In this document: positions 54,662-64,000 of the stretch, piece by piece
Layout of the letters: the number at the start of each line of letters is the position of its first letter
How positions within the stretch are numbered: the stretch's first letter is position 1
Assembly: GCA_007570785.1 (NCBI GenBank)
Contig: ML660211.1
Coordinates: 479,352 to 543,351 of the forward strand
DNA length: 64,000 bases
Source: Antilocapra americana
Lineage: Eukaryota; Chordata; Mammalia; Artiodactyla; Antilocapridae
Direction: 5' to 3'
Notes under the pieces: model-generated
Told to the model about the DNA's origin: nothing
The model's input: only the letters and a program-made list of their open reading frames with translations
Database searches by the model: none
Position numbers and translations under genes: made by a program

Positions 54662-56890
54662 TGTTGTTGTTGTTCAGTCACCCAGACATGTCCAACTCTT
54701 TGTGATCCCAAGGACTGCAGCACTCCAGGCCTCCCTGTCCCTCACCATCTCACAGAGTTTAGCCAAGTTCATGTTCATTGCATCAGTGATGCCATCCAGC
54801 CATCTCATCCTCTAATGCCCTCTTCCCTTTCTGCCCTCAATCTTTCCCAGCATCAGAGACTTTTCCAATAAGTCAGCTGTTTGCATCAGGTGACCAAAAT
54901 ACTGGAGCATCAGCTTCAGCATCAGTCCTTCCACTGATATTCCTCCCTGAATATTCAGGGTTGATTTCCTTTAAAATTTACTGGCTTTATCTCCTTGATG
55001 TCCAAGGGACTCTCAGGAGTCTTCTCCAGCACCACAGTTTGAAGGCATTAATTTCTTGATGGTCAGCCTTCTTTACAGCCCAGCTCTCAAAACCAGATAT
55101 GACCACTAGGAAGAACATAGCCTTGACTATACTGAACTTTGTTGGCAAAGTGATGTCTCTGACTTTCAACACACAATCAATAGGTTTATCATAGATGTCC
55201 TGCCAACAAGCAACCCTCTTCTGATTTCATGGCTGCAGTCACCATCCTCAGTGAGTTTAGAGCACAAGAAGAGGAAATTTGTCACTGCTTCCACCTTTTC
55301 CTACTCTATTTGCCATGAAGTAATGGGGCCAGAGGGCATGATCTTTGTTTAATATTTAGTTTTAAGCCAGTTTTTTCACTCTCCTCCTTCAACCTCATCA
55401 AGAGGTTCTTTAGCTCCTCTTTGCTTTCTGCCATGAAAGTGATATCATCCACATATCTGAGGTTGTTGGTGTTTCTCCCGCCTATCTTGATTTCAACTTG
55501 TAACTCATCCAACCTGGCATTTTTCACAATGTGCTCAGTTAAGTAAACAGGGTAGCAACAGACAGCCCTGCCGTACTCCTTTCTCAAACCAGAACCAATC
55601 CGTTGCTCCATACAGGGTTCAAACTGTTGCTTCTTGACTTGCATACAGGTTTCTCAGGAGACAGGTAAGATGGTCTGGCATTTCTATTTCTTTAAGAATT
55701 TTTCACAGTTTGTTATGATCCACAGAGTCAAAGACTTCAGTGTTGTCAGTGAAATAGAAGTAGATATTTTTCTGGAATTCTCTTGTTTTCTTTGTGATCC
55801 ACTGAATATTGGCAATTTGGTCTCTAGTTCCTCTTCCTTTTCTAAACCCAGCCTGGATATCTGGAAGCTCTTGATTTGCATAATGCTGAAGCCTAGCATG
55901 CAAGATTTTAAACATTACCTTACTAGCATGGGAGATGAGAGCAATTGTCCAGTGGTTTGAGCATTCTTTACTACTGCCCTTCTTGAGGATTGGGATGAGG
56001 ATTGACTTTCCAGTCCTGTAGCCACCGCTATGTCTTCCAAATTTGCTGATATTATTGAGTGCAACATTTTGATAGCATCATCTTTTAGAGTTCTGAATAG
56101 CTCTACTGGAATTCCATCACATCCACTAGCTTTATTAACAGCAGAGCTTCCACCTGACTCCACACTCCAGAATGTCTGGCTCTGGGTAACTGACCACACC
56201 ATTGTGGTTATCCGATTCATTAAGATCTTTTTTGTCCAGTTCTTTCATGTATTCTCACGTATTCTCTTCAATTTCTACTAGGGTCTCTACCATTTCTGTC
56301 CATTACCATGGCCATCTTTGGCATCTTTGTTCCTTTGATGTTTCCAGTTTTCCTGAAGAAATCTCTAGCCTTTCCCCTTCTGCTGTTTTCTTCTATTTCT
56401 GTGCATTGTTCACTAAAGAAGTCATTCTTATCTCTCCTTGCTATCTTTTGGAACTCTGTGTTAGTTGGCTGTACCTTTCCCTTTCTCTCTTTTTCCACTT
56501 CTCTTCTTTCTTCAGCTATTTGTAAAGCCTCCTCAGATAACCACTTTGTCTTCTTGCTTTTCCTTTTCTTTGGCATGGTTTTGTTCGCTGCCTCCTGTAC
56601 AATATTACGGACCTCTGTCCATAGTTCTTCAGGAACTACTGTTTACTAGATCTAATCTCTTGAATCTATTTGTCACCTTCACCACATATTCTAGGGGATT
56701 TGATTTAAGTCGTACCTGGTTGTCTTAGTGGTTTTCCCTGCTTTCTTTAGTTTAAGCCTGAATTTCACTATGAGAAACTCATGATCTGAGCCAGTCAGCT
56801 CCTGGTCTTGTTTTTGCTCACTGTATATAGCTTCTCCATTATTGGCTAGAAAAAATGTTATCAATTTGATTTCTGTATTGACCATAATAT
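54662..56890 (-). repeat. BovB LINE, 3' two-thirds
   Basis: Antisense from the (TTG)n tail (about 54663-54674) to 'TTTGATTTCTGTATTGACCA'. On the minus strand RT motif C reads YVDD (about 55456-55445), while motif A reads TDNTEVFDSVDH. ORF pieces include 55306-55644, 55703-55915 and 56268-56576. The imperfect frame makes it inactive. It stops at nearly the same BovB position as the copy at 44623-46870. Confidence 0.96.
55306..56220 (-). pseudogene. BovB RT remnant with YVDD
   Basis: Pieces read LQHYANQELPDIQAGFRKG with RGTRDQIANIQWITKKTRE (55703-55915), then NNLRYVDDITFMAESKEEL and KTGLKLNIKQRSCPLAP (55306-55644), with frameshifts between. It has the normal RT order but cannot form one protein. 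Confidence 0.9.
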
Positions 56891-57477
56891 ACACAAGCTA
56901 TATTGAATCTTTCATTAATCATAGACTTAACCTATAGAACGTGGTGAAAATATTATTGGATTTTTCTTTAACAGCACAGATGTAACAAAGTTGTTACAAA
57001 AAGAAATTTACATACGGCTTCCTGGATGCCAGTCTATGCAGATGGTAAAAAGATAGCAGTCAGATATTTTTATTGTTATTTTGTTCTAGCACTATCTTTA
57101 AATCTGTTGAACGTAACCACACATGAAGGCAGATTGTTTCACTATGTATTGGTACCTCCAGCCAAACTCAGAAACAGTGACTGTATCTTATATTGCTCCT
57201 AACAGCAAGAATCTCAAGATCCTGCTATTAAAAATTTTATCTATATACCTACTACTTGAGGTGAGGGGACTGTAAGTCTTGTGGGGTAAAAGGAGGAGCA
57301 GAGAGAGAGAGAGTGAGGAAGAAGTAGAATCACAAAAAAAATGAAAAATGGCTAAAAGTTTGCATATTAAAATGTTTTTGACAATGATTGTTGTACTACC
57401 TGGTTTTCACCAAAAAACATAAAATATTTAAATACTTCTATAAAATAATGTTGATTAATTATCAGTATGTATGTGTG
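56891..57477. other. Unassigned DNA
   Basis: A short GA-rich stretch (57295-57322, AGAGAGAGAGAGTGAGGAAG) is the only notable feature. Confidence 0.5.
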
Positions 57478-57687
57478 ATCAGCCACTCAGTCTTGTCCCG
57501 CTCTTTGTGACCTCATAGACTATAGCCTGCCAGACTCCTCTATCCATAGAATTTTCTAGGCAAGAATACTGGAGTGGGTTGCCATTTCCTATTAGAATCT
57601 TCCTGACCCAGGGATCAAACCTGTGTCTCTTGCATCTCCTGCATTGGCAGGCAGATTCTTTACCAACTGCACCACCTGGGAAGTCCA
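57478..57687 (-). mobile_element. Bov-tA SINE, full length
   Basis: Reverse orientation: 'GCCACTCAGTCTTGTCCCGC', 'GGGTTGCCATTTCCTATTAG', reversed B box region (GGGATCAAACC) near 57611, head 'ACCACCTGGGAAGTCC'. Confidence 0.95.
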
Positions 57688-57744
57688 TATATTAATATGT
57701 ATGTATATCTACTTAATATTCTTTATCAGTATATACTATAAATA

Positions 57745-57880
57745 AATCTATTCATCACCTTAACTTATGAGGTAGGTACTATCATCATTTTTACTTTTCA
57801 GATGAAGAGAGTGAGGTTTAGAGAGATTACATGATTTATTTAAGACATACAGCATTCATGACTTTTAACTAGGCTACATG
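57745..57880 (+). repeat. MIR SINE fragment
   Basis: Classic MIR core and 3' region: 'TATGAGGTAGGTACTATCAT', 'TTTTCAGATGAAGAGAGTGA', 'GGTTTAGAGAGATTACATGA'. Mammal-wide and ancient, so this DNA predates the ruminants. Confidence 0.85.
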
Positions 57881-58195
57881 AATAAAATAACCCCACTTGT
57901 AACATCTGTGCCATTACTGACTCTCAATAGTAAACTATCTTTAATTAAAATACTGAACCAGAATAACCATGTGTACTCCATTTACTATACCAATGGGGTG
58001 ATGTAATGATGGTTACCCATTGTTACATCTATCTGCTCTGAAACTAATAAAGAGTTCAGATCTAGGAAAGGCAGAAGCAGGGAATAACTTATCTCAGGTA
58101 CTTTTCTTCATTGAATAAACTTGAACAATGATTTTGAATTCCACCAACAGACAACTGTGTTTTAGATAGAACTGAAAAGGTAATTAAGCACTCAC
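57881..58195. other. Unassigned DNA
   Basis: No repeat or gene recognised. Confidence 0.5.
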
Positions 58196-58393
58196 AGGGC
58201 TTCCCTGAGTCACACAGTATAGTCTGCCTGCAGTGAGGGAGATCCAGGTTCAATCCCTGGGTCAGGAAGATCCCCTGGAGAAGGAAATGGCAACCCGCTC
58301 CAGTATTCTTGCCTGGAGAATCCCATGGACAGAGGAACCTGGCAGCCTACAGGCCATGCGGTCGCAGAGTCAGACACGACTGAACAACATCAC
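58196..58393 (+). mobile_element. Bov-tA SINE with perfect target-site duplication
   Basis: Head 'GGGCTTCCCTGAGTCACACA', B box GGTTCAATCCC, near-consensus body 'GATCCCCTGGAGAAGGAAAT', 3' end 'CAGAGTCAGACACGACTGAA'. The 12-bp repeat TTAAGCACTCAC flanks it (58184-58195 and 58394-58405). The perfect duplication and near-consensus body point to a recent insertion. Confidence 0.97.
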
Positions 58394-58470
58394 TTAAGCA
58401 CTCACTCACCTGATCTCCTTTAACACATAGATAGAAGTAAAACAAAATATATTTGTTACTTTCTAAGGTA

Positions 58471-58670
58471 GCAAGCTTCCCTGGTGGCTCAGATGGTAAA
58501 GAATCTGGCTGCAATGCAGGAGCCCAGCTTTGAGTGCTGGGTCAAGAAGATCCCCTAGAGAAGGGAATGGCTTCTCCCTCCAGCATTCTTGCCTGGAGAA
58601 TTCCATGGACAGAGGAGCCTGGCATGGACAGAAGAGTCAGACATGACTGAGTGACTAAAACACACACACA
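58471..58670 (+). mobile_element. Bov-tA SINE, full length
   Basis: Head 'GCTTCCCTGGTGGCTCAGAT', degenerate B box, body 'AAGAAGATCCCCTAGAGAAG', 3' end 'AGAGTCAGACATGACTGAGT', tail ACACACACACA. A short duplication TAAGGTA flanks it (58464-58470, 58671-58677). About 35 bases of the distal body are missing. Confidence 0.95.
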
Positions 58671-58678
58671 TAAGGTAA

Positions 58679-59887
58679 TAAAGGTTTCCATCAGAGTCCT
58701 ACATTTCACAAACTACTGTTAATTTGTTTATGCGCATCTGAACAACGAACATCATTTTGTTCTCAGTCTGGTGGAATGAAATTCAATTTAATGACCTAGA
58801 ACTCAACTTCAGGACCCTTAAGGATCCTGTTACACTGCAACCTTCAGTTATATGACTGGTGTTCTTATTTGGTGACAACATTAGAATTAAAACCTTCAGT
58901 TAGTTTGAATGTCTTCAAATATATAACACGGAGCTAACCTATCTGGAGGCTAATAGATAATTTCAACTGTATACTCTGACATGGATATGCAGATTCCTTA
59001 AACAAACTCTGTTCTAGTCTTTTGGTTTCTCTGTTATACAAATTATTAAATATTTTTAGTACAGCTTTAGGTTCAACTTCAAGTATCTAGTAATTTTGCC
59101 TACTTCACAGGCTGAGTCCTCATACACCAAAATATCATTGACTAGCTGCACAACATACAAATGTGTTGCTCTTTGAAGAAAATATTTTAATAAACAACTT
59201 GCTTGAACTTTTATATCCTTAGGCAAGATAAATTCTAAAACATGTAATGAAATATCAAAGCACATAGTCAATGATAGCTCTGGAATCAATAAATATTGCA
59301 AGACTTGTGAAGTGTGTTAGAAGATATTGCACACAGAATAAGGAAAATGTATTGATGTCTACTCCAATAGTCAATATTCAGAATCCTATATTTACTTTTT
59401 ATTCTTACTTCATTTGCACCAGCCACACTCAGCCAAGTTTTAGCAAATTTTACTTTTTCATATGTCTAGAATAGGCCATGTTTCTATAACCTCATCATCA
59501 TCATATTTATCCTATTCAAAATCACTCTGTATCTTGATTTTCATGGCAAAATCCATTAAGTTTCACAGGAAGGAATTCTTAGTTCCTCATTTAAGCAGGA
59601 TACAGTCAGTCTTTACACCACAAAAAAAAAAAAAAAAAACAGCATTTTTGAGTCCTAAATATCATTATCAGATCATAACAAACATTTCACCCTACTGTCT
59701 TAGATACTTCAGAAATGTCCTTGCCCTAACCCAGCAATCATATTTCCCACCATCTTTAGACATAAGCCATTCATTCCAATAATTCTATCAGACCGACCTC
59801 TCAACATGATCAATATATGCCATGCTCACCTTTGTCTTCATTATTCATCCTTGCTTTAGTCTTGCTTTAGTCTTGTCTAACCTTCCC
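58679..59887. other. Unassigned AT-rich DNA
   Basis: An A run lies at 59622-59639. ORFs 59056-59301 (minus) and 59462-59782 (plus) show no family signature. Confidence 0.5.
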
Positions 59888-60398
59888 CTAGACAGCTTAT
59901 TAAAAAGCAGAGACATTACTTTGCCAACAAAGGTCCATCTAGTCAAAGCTTTGGTTTTTCCAGTGGTCATGTACGGGTGTGAGAGTTGGACCATAAAGAA
60001 AGCTGAGCACCGAAGAATTGATGCTTTTGAACTGTGGTGTTGGAGAAGACTCCTAAGAGTCCCTTGGACTTCAAGGAGATCAAACCAGTCCATCCTAAAG
60101 GAGGATCAGTCATGGGTGTTCATTGGAAGGACTCATGCTGAAACTGAAACTCCAGTACTTTGGCCATCTGATGTGAAAAACTGACTCATATGAAAAGACC
60201 CTGATGCTGGGAAAGATTGAAGGTGGGAGTAGAAGGGGATGACAGAGGATGAGATGGTTGGATGGCATCACCGACTCAGTGGAAATGAGTTTGAGCAAGC
60301 TCCAGGAGTTGGTGATGGACAGGGAGGCCTGGCGTGCTGCAGTCCATGGGGTTGCAAAGAGTTGGACACCACTGAGTGACTGAATGACTGAACTGAAC
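59888..60398 (+). repeat. BovB LINE, 3' end
   Basis: Starts 'CTAGACAGCTTATTAAAAAG' and ends 'TGACTGAATGACTGAACTGA' in the usual tail. It encodes the C-terminal BovB block RDITLPTKVHLVKALVFPV, then CESWTIKKAEHRRIDAFEL (within ORF 59822-60184), which falls out of frame after SNQSILKED. One of the least diverged BovB 3' ends in the window. Confidence 0.97.
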
Positions 60399-60407
60399 CT
60401 TCTTCCC

Positions 60408-60625
60408 CTGGGCTTCCCTGGGAGTTCAGTGGTAAAAAATCCATCTGCCAATGCCAGAGACTCAAAAGACGTGGGTTCAATCCTTGGTTCGGGGAGATCC
60501 CATGGAGGAGAAAATGGCAATCCACTCCAGTATTCTTACCTGGAAAATCCCAGACAGAGGAGCCTGACATGGTACAGTCCACAGGGTTGCAAAGAGTCTG
60601 ACATACCGGAGCGTCTCAAGAATAA
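60408..60625 (+). mobile_element. Bov-tA SINE, full length
   Basis: Head 'GGGCTTCCCTGGGAGTTCAG', B box GGTTCAATCC, body 'GGAGATCCCATGGAGGAGAA', 3' end 'GCAAAGAGTCTGACATACCG'. It lies about 10 bases behind a BovB tail. Confidence 0.95.
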
Positions 60626-61099
60626 GAACCATTCCCTATTGCTCTGGCTATTTAAATCCTTCCATTATCCACGTTTTTGGTTTAAGGATCCGTAAAAGCT
60701 TTTACTTATGTTGATTTAATATAATTACATTTACCATTTTAGAAGTTAAAACTGAAAACATAATTGTTCGATTTTTTATAAGGTATTTTCTTGGTTGAGT
60801 ATGAGAAAATCCAGCCTCACACGGATATGTAACAGAACACAGAGAACCTGGCAGATTCCCTGCAGTATGCTTGGCCTCCCCTAGGGGTCCTCAGATTACA
60901 CTTGGAATTTGCTACTTGAAGCTCCCAGTTTAGATTCACTCCCTCTATTCTTTGATACTTTTTTCTGAATCCTTGAAAACATTAACGTATGCAGTGCATG
61001 CAATGTCATTGCACATATGTTTACTTTTTAACTTCTTTATAATGCGTGTCTTGATTTTTTTTAAACTACAGAGTGTATTTTATTTATATTTCCAATTGA
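60626..61099. other. Unassigned DNA
   Basis: 60820-60960 is slightly GC-richer; nothing recognised. Confidence 0.5.
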
Positions 61100-61285
61100 A
61101 GCAGTAGTGTAGTGTTCCAATACTGGATTTCTGTAGCAAGATTTCCTGGGTTCATTTCAATGTTTTCCCAACCATTAACTAACAATAGAGTGAGTTTCTT
61201 AACCCTCTGTACCTTAAATGTTTTATCTATTAAAGACAAATAACGGTGCTTATATTATACAGTTGTTTTGAGGTATAAACTAGTA
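61100..61285 (+). repeat. MIR SINE
   Basis: Diverged but ordered MIR landmarks: 'GTAGTGTAGTGTTCCAATAC', 'CCTGGGTTCATTTCAATG' (tRNA-like B-box area), 'GTTTCTTAACCCTCTGTACC', 'GACAAATAACGGTGCTTATA', 'GTTGTTTTGAGGTATAAACT'. Confidence 0.8.
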
Positions 61286-62121
61286 TGTATGTGCACACAT
61301 AAATGTACAGAGACATAGGGAGACACACACATACAAATAACTGAATCACTTTTACTAGGATTTTTTCCAAGATACGGTAGGAAAATTACAGTGTGCTTTC
61401 CAGCTATAAAACATCAAGATTATTATGTTCTAATTCATATTGATAGTAATACTTTTAAATTGTGAAAACCAGAATAGTCACAGTACATAAGGTTTCAAAG
61501 AGAGCTAGAGTTTTGAAATATATCCCTCTTACAAAAATATAGAAAGAAATAAAAGTCATTTCTGCACAATTAAACACAACCAGGTGATCATCTCTTTTAA
61601 CATAATCAAAGTCAAGCAATGCACCTTTCATTAATGGGGTCTCTCCTTTTTCTTTCTTCCGGTATTCCCACCTGTCACTTGTGTCAAGTTCTCAAGATAA
61701 TTAGGAATAAGCTTACAAACAAAAAATAATATTTAGGTTAATTATGTACAAATTAAAGAACGTGTTTCTTACATTTCACAACCTGCAACTAACTTTGAAA
61801 AAACAAAACAAAACAAGGAAGCTACCTAAATATCTCAAACATATGCGGCTTCTCCAAAATGCGGTTTTGAGAATGAAAATTTTGAAAAATGAAATTTTTA
61901 TAGCTTCATTCATAAAAATATGCTATTAACGATACAGTGGGTGTTTGGGTGGCTTTTGGTTCCTGCACACACATGCACACGTACACACAAACACATTCAT
62001 GGCACTCCCCATAGTGCTTTACCTTATTTTACCATCAAGAGAACATTTCATCTGAGCTCCAGTGTCTTTTGATTCCCGTTGGATTTCACCACCAGGAAGA
62101 GGCCACAGAAGATTGGAGGCC
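61286..62121. other. Unassigned DNA
   Basis: A short imperfect CA-rich patch lies at about 61965-61995. ORF 61744-61929 is Lys/Leu-rich AT translation. No named repeat. Confidence 0.5.
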
Positions 62122-62230
62122 TAATGGAACAATGAATAATTAAGTATGCCAGGGACTAGATGATGAGGAAAACAAATTATGTCTTGTATTTGTATTTCAA
62201 GGTGTGTGCACAAGGCAGTAGGTCTGTTTG
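62122..62230 (+). repeat. Local direct repeat, copy 1
   Basis: Matches 62834-62943 (712 bases downstream) over about 110 bases: both read TAATGGAACAATGAATAATT, then an ACTAGATGATGAG block, CTTGTATTTGTATTTCAA and a diverging 'CACAA...CTGTT' end. Copy 1 lacks about 7 bases (TGTACTA-type) present in copy 2. Confidence 0.9.
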
Positions 62231-62474
62231 CTAAATTGTGTCCTTTTCTGCTAGGTCACCATGGGTTAGCTGCAGACCAAATCTTTCTCCCCTGGTTCTA
62301 GTAGTGTTTTCTCTCCTCTGTCCTTCAGATTCTCTGCCATTAATTCCCCTGGGAAGACACCTATGATTATATTTCCTTGCCTTCTAACCACTTTGAACAA
62401 AGAGCAGCCAGTGATACAAGTTGAGATGTTTCAAAATTCGCTTCATGTTGAGTTTCAGTTCTTTTAGTTCTTTT

Positions 62475-62790
62475 TATTTTTTTATAATAGGTCCTTGTTG
62501 ATTGTCTATTTTAAATATAGCAGTGTGTATATATCAATCCCAAATTCCAAATCTATCCCTTCCTCTCCACCCTGGCAATGTGGATGGACCTGGAAATTAT
62601 CATCATTAGTGAAGTAAGTTATATAGAGAAATAAAAATATAATATGATATTGCTTATATGCAGAATTTAAGTATCTATCTATCTTATCTATCGATCAATC
62701 TATATATATATGAACTCATTTAGAAACAGAAACGGACTCTAAAACTTATAAAATGAGCTTATTGCTACCAGGGGGAGGAATTTCCATCAT
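62475..62790 (-). mobile_element. Older L1 fragment with 5' inversion
   Basis: 62475-62571 is antisense L1 3' UTR ('ATAGGTCCTTGTTGATTGTC', 'AATATAGCAGTGTGTATATA'). 62572-62790 is sense sequence from slightly further upstream in the same L1 ('ATGTGGATGGACCTGGAAAT', 'ATGATATTGCTTATATGCAG', 'TTGCTACCAGGGGGAGGAAT'). Read on the minus strand this is inverted 5' part then 3' part, the twin-priming order. A TATC repeat (62672-62705) lies inside. Confidence 0.8.
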
Positions 62791-62833
62791 TATAGAAATA
62801 ACTTTTCAATTTATGCTTATTTAAGGAAAAATT

Positions 62834-62943
62834 TAATGGAACAATGAATAATTAAATATGCCAGGTACTGTACTAGATGATGAGAAAAACAAATGCTATC
62901 TTGTATTTGTATTTCAAGAGTTCACAATACATAGGCTCTGTTA
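62834..62943 (+). repeat. Local direct repeat, copy 2
   Basis: Partner of 62122-62230. The L1 at 62475-62790 lies between the two copies. It is too long for a target-site duplication; more likely a small segmental duplication, or two copies of one unnamed repeat. Confidence 0.9.
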
Positions 62944-64000
62944 TCACACTGATAATATAAAATTATAGTACATTAAAAACTGAAATGTAGCATCTCAGAG
63001 ATCATTTAATTCAATACTGTACTTTTCTAGATAAGAAAAATAATACTCATAGAGTTAAATTCCAAATGAATATTGGTGCTCTTTACAGTATATAGTGAAA
63101 TATTTACTTTTTTCCCCTAGACAATCTCAGTAATTTGTGAACCTACAGATCTATATATTTTGCTTTCATTTTCATAACTGCATTTGAATATTAGCTAACA
63201 ATTCACAAAAGTGAAGTTGTAACACCTATAAAGCCAACCAAAGAAAATGTAGACTCTTTCTTTATCCTTTACTATGTAGAGTTTCTCAGAAAAATATAAT
63301 AGTATAGTTGTAAGAGCACCACCATAAGAAGACTGATTTTTCAACAAAAGTATAACCTATTTTCAGAAAATATAGATATATATGTACTAGATACTAATAT
63401 TTAAATTAAAAGCAGTGATATGAAGTTTGATTATAATATGTCTAGCATATACAATAGGCAATGATCTGATGTATAAAATAATAATCAATCCTTTTAGTGA
63501 AATGTACAAGGAGTTGAATAGTCTACTGAATTCACAATGACTTCCAGAACTTTTAACAACCAATGTTGAAGAGAATTCCTCAAAAATATATCTCATACTT
63601 TGCTGAAGAGTGAGAGAAGCAGATGCATTTTGTTTATAGCATATTAATGTTGCTTTTACTTAGTTTCCAGTAAATATTTGAAGACAACACTGACACAGCT
63701 TCAGAATGTATCTCTTTATATTCATAACAAAAATTAATGTCATGGCCAAGTAAGGCCTTATTGAAAATACCCATGTTTATACATTATATAAAAATTTTGC
63801 CATTGGATACTATAATTTCACAGTCAAGAAAATAAAATTTATAATATCTTTCATAGTTTTAAGCCAACAAAAGTGTTTAATATATGAGGAAAGAGGGTTT
63901 GAAATTTTAAATGAGAGTTTTCTCAAGTAAAGAAATTCCTACTTTAAAACACACTGACCTTTTAAGTTTTATTATACTGTACTTTTTAATGCTTCTTAAT
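62944..64000. other. Unassigned AT-rich DNA
   Basis: A weak MIR/L2-age resemblance at about 62985-63065. The minus-strand ORF 63387-63596 is Ile/Ser-rich with no family signature. Confidence 0.45.

Overview
This window looks like ordinary intergenic DNA from a ruminant (bovid: cattle, sheep, goat or a relative). The diagnostic signs are many copies of the BovB RTE-type LINE, about 25 copies of the Bov-tA/Bov-A SINE family that depends on it, two dimeric BOV-A2-type copies, young ruminant L1 ends, and a ruminant class II endogenous-retrovirus LTR. Between the repeats the DNA is AT-rich and I see no intact host gene. By rough addition, recognisable transposable elements cover about 45% of the window. 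There are no prokaryotic features (operons, CRISPR, insertion sequences), and I found no previously undescribed biological system.

Layout. 1-8.4 kb: an ancient L1 tail, a BovB 3' end with a nested SINE, several SINEs, an unidentified coding-like ORF on the minus strand (2956-3330), and a polypurine tract. 8.4-11 kb: an older L1 split by a younger L1 that carries an inverted 5' UTR. 13-25 kb: SINEs, two more 5'-inverted L1s (13.1 and 22.9 kb, the second with a perfect 15-bp target-site duplication), and two old LTRs. 28-33 kb: one nearly full-length but dead BovB, a SINE inserted in it, and a second BovB 3' end directly behind it. 37-39 kb: a SINE that appears to be split by a poly(A)-tailed 3'-UTR-like retrocopy, then a solo LTR. 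39-47 kb: three BovB copies. 46.9-47.5 kb: a small GC-rich segment with a 54-bp in-frame repeat. 48-52.6 kb: pieces of an ancient L1 on either side of a 400-base assembly gap. 52.6-54.7 kb: about 2 kb without recognisable repeats. 54.7-64 kb: another BovB, a SINE cluster, two MIRs, a fourth 5'-inverted L1, and a local direct duplication.

How the parts relate. The repeats form nested layers that give relative ages: ancient L1 and MIR first, then older artiodactyl L1 and BovB, then Bov-A SINEs and young L1s inserted into them. BovB supplies the reverse transcriptase and endonuclease that Bov-A SINEs use in trans, and L1 supplies them for the poly(A)-tailed insertions. None of the BovB or L1 copies here can make a complete enzyme. 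Family names come from recognition of consensus motifs, not from a database search; element edges are usually good to about 5-20 bases.
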